Notes under the pieces: generated by a model
Databases searched by the model: none
Told to the model about the DNA's origin: nothing
The model's input: only the letters and a program-made list of their open reading frames with translations
Position numbers and translations under genes: made by a program
Shown here: one piece after another, positions 58,629 through 64,000 of the stretch
Position numbering within the stretch: position 1 is the stretch's first letter
Layout of the letters: each line of letters starts with the position of its first letter
NCBI RefSeq assembly: GCF_013694105.1
Contig: NZ_JACEFG010000002.1
Coordinates: forward strand, 992,001-1,056,000
Length of the DNA: 64,000 bases
Source of the DNA: Halobacillus locisalis
GTDB taxonomy: Bacteria; Bacillota; Bacilli; Bacillales; Halobacillaceae
Direction: 5' to 3'

Positions 58629-58649
58629 TTTAGGAGAGGTGATTTGAAC

Positions 58650-59403
58650 ATGCGTAAACAAGTGATTGCAGGTAACTGGAAAATGAATAAAAACCACCGT
58701 GAAGCGGAGGATTTCATTCAAACAGCTAAAAACGAAGTGCCATCTTCTGATCAAGTTGAATCGGTCATTTGTGCACCGTTTCCTTTTCTTCAGAAGCTTG
58801 TAGAAGAAACAGAAGGAACAAGCCTGAAGATTGGTGCTCAAAACATGCACTTTGAAGAAAGTGGGGCATTCACTGGGGAAGTAAGCCCGGTCATGCTTAA
58901 AGAGCTTGGTGTCGAGTATGTTGTTCTTGGCCACTCCGAGCGTCGTGAGATCTTCAAGGAAACAGATGAAGAAGTGAACAAGAAAGTCCATGCTGCCTTC
59001 AACCATGGCTTGACTCCAATCGTATGTGTAGGTGAATCACTAGAACAACGTGAAGCCAACCAAACGATGGACCATGTTGAAGCACAAGTGAAAAAAGCGC
59101 TTGAAGGCCTGACAGATGAGCAGAGTCAACAAGTAATCATCGCTTATGAGCCAATTTGGGCAATCGGAACGGGCCGTACGGCAACTTCTGAACAAGCAAA
59201 CGAAGTATGTACGCACATCCGTAAAGTCGTAAGCGATTTTGTGAGCGCAGGCGTAGCAGAAGCGGTTCGTATTCAATACGGAGGCTCTGTAAAACCAGCA
59301 AACGTAGACGAGTTGCTTTCTCAATCAGATATTGACGGAGCACTTGTAGGTGGAGCAAGCTTAGAAGCTGATTCTTTCCTAAAATTAGTGGAGGCAGGTA
59401 AGC

Positions 59404-59411
<8 letters not shown>
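58650..59411 (+). CDS. tpiA: Triosephosphate isomerase
   Basis: A 253-residue TIM barrel interconverting dihydroxyacetone phosphate and glyceraldehyde-3-phosphate. The active-site Lys lies in AGNWKMNKN, His in VLGHSERRE, Glu in [12 protein letters not shown], and the phosphate loop is [22 protein letters not shown] precedes the ATG at 58650; a TTG six bases earlier is less likely. It overlaps gpmI by 8 bases. It also receives GlpD product from glycerol. Confidence 0.97.
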
Positions 59412-62242
<2,831 letters not shown>

Positions 62243-62253
62243 TTTTGAATTTG

Positions 62254-62285
62254 AGCCTCTCTGATTATTCAGAGAGGCTTTTTTC
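62254..62285 (+). terminator. Terminator of the glycolytic operon
   Basis: AGCCTCTCTG (62254-62263) pairs with CAGAGAGGCT (62270-62279), then T-run. Confidence 0.92.
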
Positions 62286-62338
62286 TATGGTATGATGAGG
62301 TGTAGACCCGAAATAGATATAGGAGAGGTCATAAACCG

Positions 62339-62923
62339 ATGAAACTATTGATACGTATGATTTTGCTAGTCGGCGTCGCCTATGCGCTCATTACCGGCTA
62401 CAATTTATGGACATATGGTAACAACCTTGATATACCTAAAGCCGATGCAGCGATTGTTCTAGGAGCTGCACAATGGAATGGACAACCCAGTCCTGTTTTT
62501 GAAGGGCGATTAAAGCAGGGGATCGAATTATACAATGATGATAAAGTGGACTACCTTGTATTCACGGGTGGAACAAGTGAAAATGCCGTTTCATCGGAAG
62601 CGGAAGTAGGAATGAACTACGCCATGGCCAATGGTGTTCCGAGAGAGGATATACTCGTTGAAAACCAGTCTTTGGTGACGAGAGACAATGTCATCAATGC
62701 TAAACAGGTAGCAACGGATGAAGGGATCGACAGCTATTTGCTTGTCAGTGATCAATACCATTTGAAGCGGGCCGTAGAATTAGCAAAAAGCCAAGGCATG
62801 GATGTCACAGGTGTGCCAACCAAGTACTCCGCCTATGAAACGATGGAAACAAAGCTGCCATTCTTTCTGCGTGAATGGGTGTACTTGATGGGACAAGAAG
62901 TGACGGGTGTTTTCTCTGATTGA
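62339..62923 (+). CDS. YdcF/SanA-like DUF218 membrane-anchored protein
   Basis: A 194-residue protein with one N-terminal membrane helix (about 4-22) and an extracytoplasmic DUF218 domain. DAAIVLGAAQWNGQPSPVFEGRL and LVFTGGTSEN are the family hallmarks, with VENQSLVTRDNVINAK and VSDQYHLKRAVELAK further on. SanA- and YdcF-type proteins influence envelope permeability in other bacteria; the reaction is unknown. GGAGAGG precedes the ATG. The nitroreductase gene begins 11 bases later, so the two are probably cotranscribed. Confidence 0.88.
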   Translation: MKLLIRMILLVGVAYALITGYNLWTYGNNLDIPKADAAIVLGAAQWNGQPSPVFEGRLKQGIELYNDDKVDYLVFTGGTSENAVSSEAEVGMNYAMANGVPREDILVENQSLVTRDNVINAKQVATDEGIDSYLLVSDQYHLKRAVELAKSQGMDVTGVPTKYSAYETMETKLPFFLREWVYLMGQEVTGVFSD

Positions 62924-62934
62924 GGTGAAGAAAA

Positions 62935-63510
62935 ATGGATGTACAAGAAGCAATCTTAGGACGTCGATCCATTCATGAGTTTAAAAAGGGACAGGTCCCA
63001 AGTAGCGATCTGAAGCAAATCTTCGAACGTGCTTCCTGGGCGCCTACTCATCGAATGAAACAACCCTGGATGATGAAGGTCTATCAAGGTGGAGCAATCG
63101 ATTCCTATGCCTCTCATGTATTGAATAGCTACGACAGACAAGGCTTCTTCTCCGGTTATGATGCCGATAGAGGAGGTAAAATGAGAGAAGGGATCAAGAA
63201 GTTTCTCATCAATATCCCTCACCATGTTCTCGTCTATATGGAACGAGATGTAGATCAGATGAAATATGAGGAGGACTATGCGGCGGTATGTGCTTTCATT
63301 CAAAACGCTCAGCTGCTCGCCTGGGAGCAAGGGATCGGTATGTTATGGACGACGAGTCCGTATCTTCATGATGCTCAGTTTGCTGTGGATGTTGGGCTGA
63401 ATGAACGTGATTACAAGTTGGTTTCAGTGCTTCAAGTCGGATACCCAAGCCGCATCCCTAAGCCGAAGCAGAGGGCACAGATTGAGGAGAGCATCACCTT
63501 TTATGAATAG
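62935..63510 (+). CDS. Nitroreductase family protein
   Basis: A 191-residue flavin reductase. The FMN-binding N-terminus reads AILGRRSIHEFKKGQVP with the usual RRS, followed by ERASWAPTHRMKQPW (the APT/QPW pair typical of the family). The C-terminal part has AVCAFIQNAQLLAWEQGIG and VLQVGYPSRIPKPKQR. These NAD(P)H- and FMN-dependent enzymes reduce nitro compounds or quinones; the physiological substrate is unknown. GAGGTG, overlapping the upstream stop codon, lies 7-8 bases before the ATG. Confidence 0.9.
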   Translation: MDVQEAILGRRSIHEFKKGQVPSSDLKQIFERASWAPTHRMKQPWMMKVYQGGAIDSYASHVLNSYDRQGFFSGYDADRGGKMREGIKKFLINIPHHVLVYMERDVDQMKYEEDYAAVCAFIQNAQLLAWEQGIGMLWTTSPYLHDAQFAVDVGLNERDYKLVSVLQVGYPSRIPKPKQRAQIEESITFYE

Positions 63511-63640
63511 CCGCAGTAAGGCGCTCAGGTATTTCTGAAATGGAGGCTAGGGGGAGAGAAAGTAACTCGCCTTAAGGTCAACATGTCATGAGCTTCGCTG
63601 CATTCTGGTGCATATGATGAGAATGCTAATCTTATGTAGA

Positions 63641-63816
63641 GGGTTCGTTCTTATTCATGTCGAAAGGGGTGGTTTTGAAACAGCGAGACTCCCACGGGAG
63701 AAGGACTCAGGCAAGACCCCACAGGGAGTGTTAACGACAGAGGAGGCTTGCCGGTTCCCCCGTAGGAAAGCGAGTTGTTTCAAAACCACCCCTATTCTCT
63801 ATACAATAACGAACCC
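63641..63816 (+). repeat. Palindromic repeat family A, full copy 2
   Basis: 176 bp with ends GGGTTCGTT (63641-63649) and AACGAACCC (63808-63816), inner arms AGGGGTGGTTTTGAAACA and TGTTTCAAAACCACCCCT, and the same core as 37866-38040. It is preceded at about 63553-63605 by a decayed stretch resembling family D. Nothing else is seen in 63511-63845. Confidence 0.88.
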
Positions 63817-63847
63817 AGAATTCAATCTTTGCAATTTCTGTAAATAA

Positions 63848-63884
63848 AAAAATCTGACGCATTAGTTTGCGTCAGATTTTTTAT
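63848..63884. terminator. Bidirectional terminator at the end of the partial gene
   Basis: AAAAATCTGACGC (63848-63860) pairs with GCGTCAGATTTTT (63869-63881). On the minus strand the stem overlaps the last codons of the gene at 63862. Confidence 0.88.
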
Positions 63885-64000
63885 CTTCATCAAATTCATA
63901 TTTATAATGGTCGGCATCATCTGGTAAAGGATCGACCTTATGCTTATAATCGTATCCTTTCGATACAGCGGCTCCGAACATCGCAGCAATACCAAGAACT
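63862..64000 (-). CDS. Hypothetical protein, C-terminal part only
   Basis: The last 45 codons of a minus-strand gene that continues beyond the right edge. The visible part begins VLGIAAMFGAAVSKGYDY and ends in an acidic, Lys-containing tail (FDEDKKSDAN). The small hydrophobic start could be the end of a membrane helix. The stop TAA at 63862-63864 lies in the terminator loop. No family recognised. Confidence 0.6.
   Translation of the reverse strand, partial: VLGIAAMFGAAVSKGYDYKHKVDPLPDDADHYKYEFDEDKKSDAN

Overview
The window is a chromosomal segment of a low-to-mid GC Gram-positive bacterium of the family Bacillaceae. Three conserved blocks follow the Bacillus order: yvlBD-hprK-lgt-yvoD-ppaX-yvoF; hisZGDBHAFI - TPR protein - trxB-yvcI-rapZ-yvcK-whiA-crh, with clpP and tRNA-Arg beyond; and cggR-gapA-pgk-tpiA-gpmI-eno. 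Ribosome sites are strong and purine rich, there are GTG and TTG starts, and the regulatory boxes are typical Firmicutes ones (Fur, LexA, CtsR, CggR). Many proteins are rich in Asp and Glu. A moderately halophilic genus such as Halobacillus or a relative fits, but that is inference.

Layout. 1-8140: a partial gene, a small ORF, a MetOD1-domain protein, a Fur-boxed ABC ATPase, a PAS/GGDEF protein, a HAD dehalogenase, a membrane protein and a CtaA-like protein missing one expected heme ligand. 8150-13800: a minus-strand SWIM/SNF2 helicase and prfC, with palindromic repeats beside each. 13957-19240: a three-gene signalling operon (Hpt-REC-GGDEF-REC, a lone REC, a CHASE3 hybrid kinase). 19270-25373: LexA-boxed uvrBA, then yojF-bshB2 for bacillithiol. 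25506-31841: yvlBD, hprK-lgt-yvoD-ppaX-yvoF and glpP. 31868-36213: glpFK and glpD, each behind a leader terminator that is probably controlled by GlpP. 36231-38040: repeat elements around one orphan membrane gene. 38143-39801: an AidB-like acyl-CoA dehydrogenase. 39954-46501: the full his operon. 46636-54303: TPR protein, trxB, nudix, rapZ, yvcK, whiA, crh, then convergent clpP and tRNA-Arg(CCG). 54419-62285: small genes, then the CggR-controlled glycolytic operon. 62339-64000: a DUF218 protein, a nitroreductase, a repeat and a partial gene.

How the genes work together. Carbon control is dense here: HprK phosphorylates HPr and Crh on Ser46, PpaX removes the pyrophosphate made by the reverse reaction, GlpK carries the His that HPr phosphorylates, GlpP reads glycerol-3-phosphate, CggR reads fructose-1,6-bisphosphate, and YvcK and RapZ link to carbon and wall metabolism. 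The two diguanylate cyclases both keep an inhibitory RxxD site.

The most unusual features are not genes. Two intergenic arrays (2080-2232 and 26968-27120) each hold eight copies of an 8-bp motif near TTCGGACA. Their start-to-start spacing is 21,21,21,21,19,21,21 in both, while the bases between motifs differ. Separately, at least four related families of 115-185 bp palindromic repeats occupy intergenic gaps, in full, inverted and internally deleted copies. Neither set has an associated transposase in the window.
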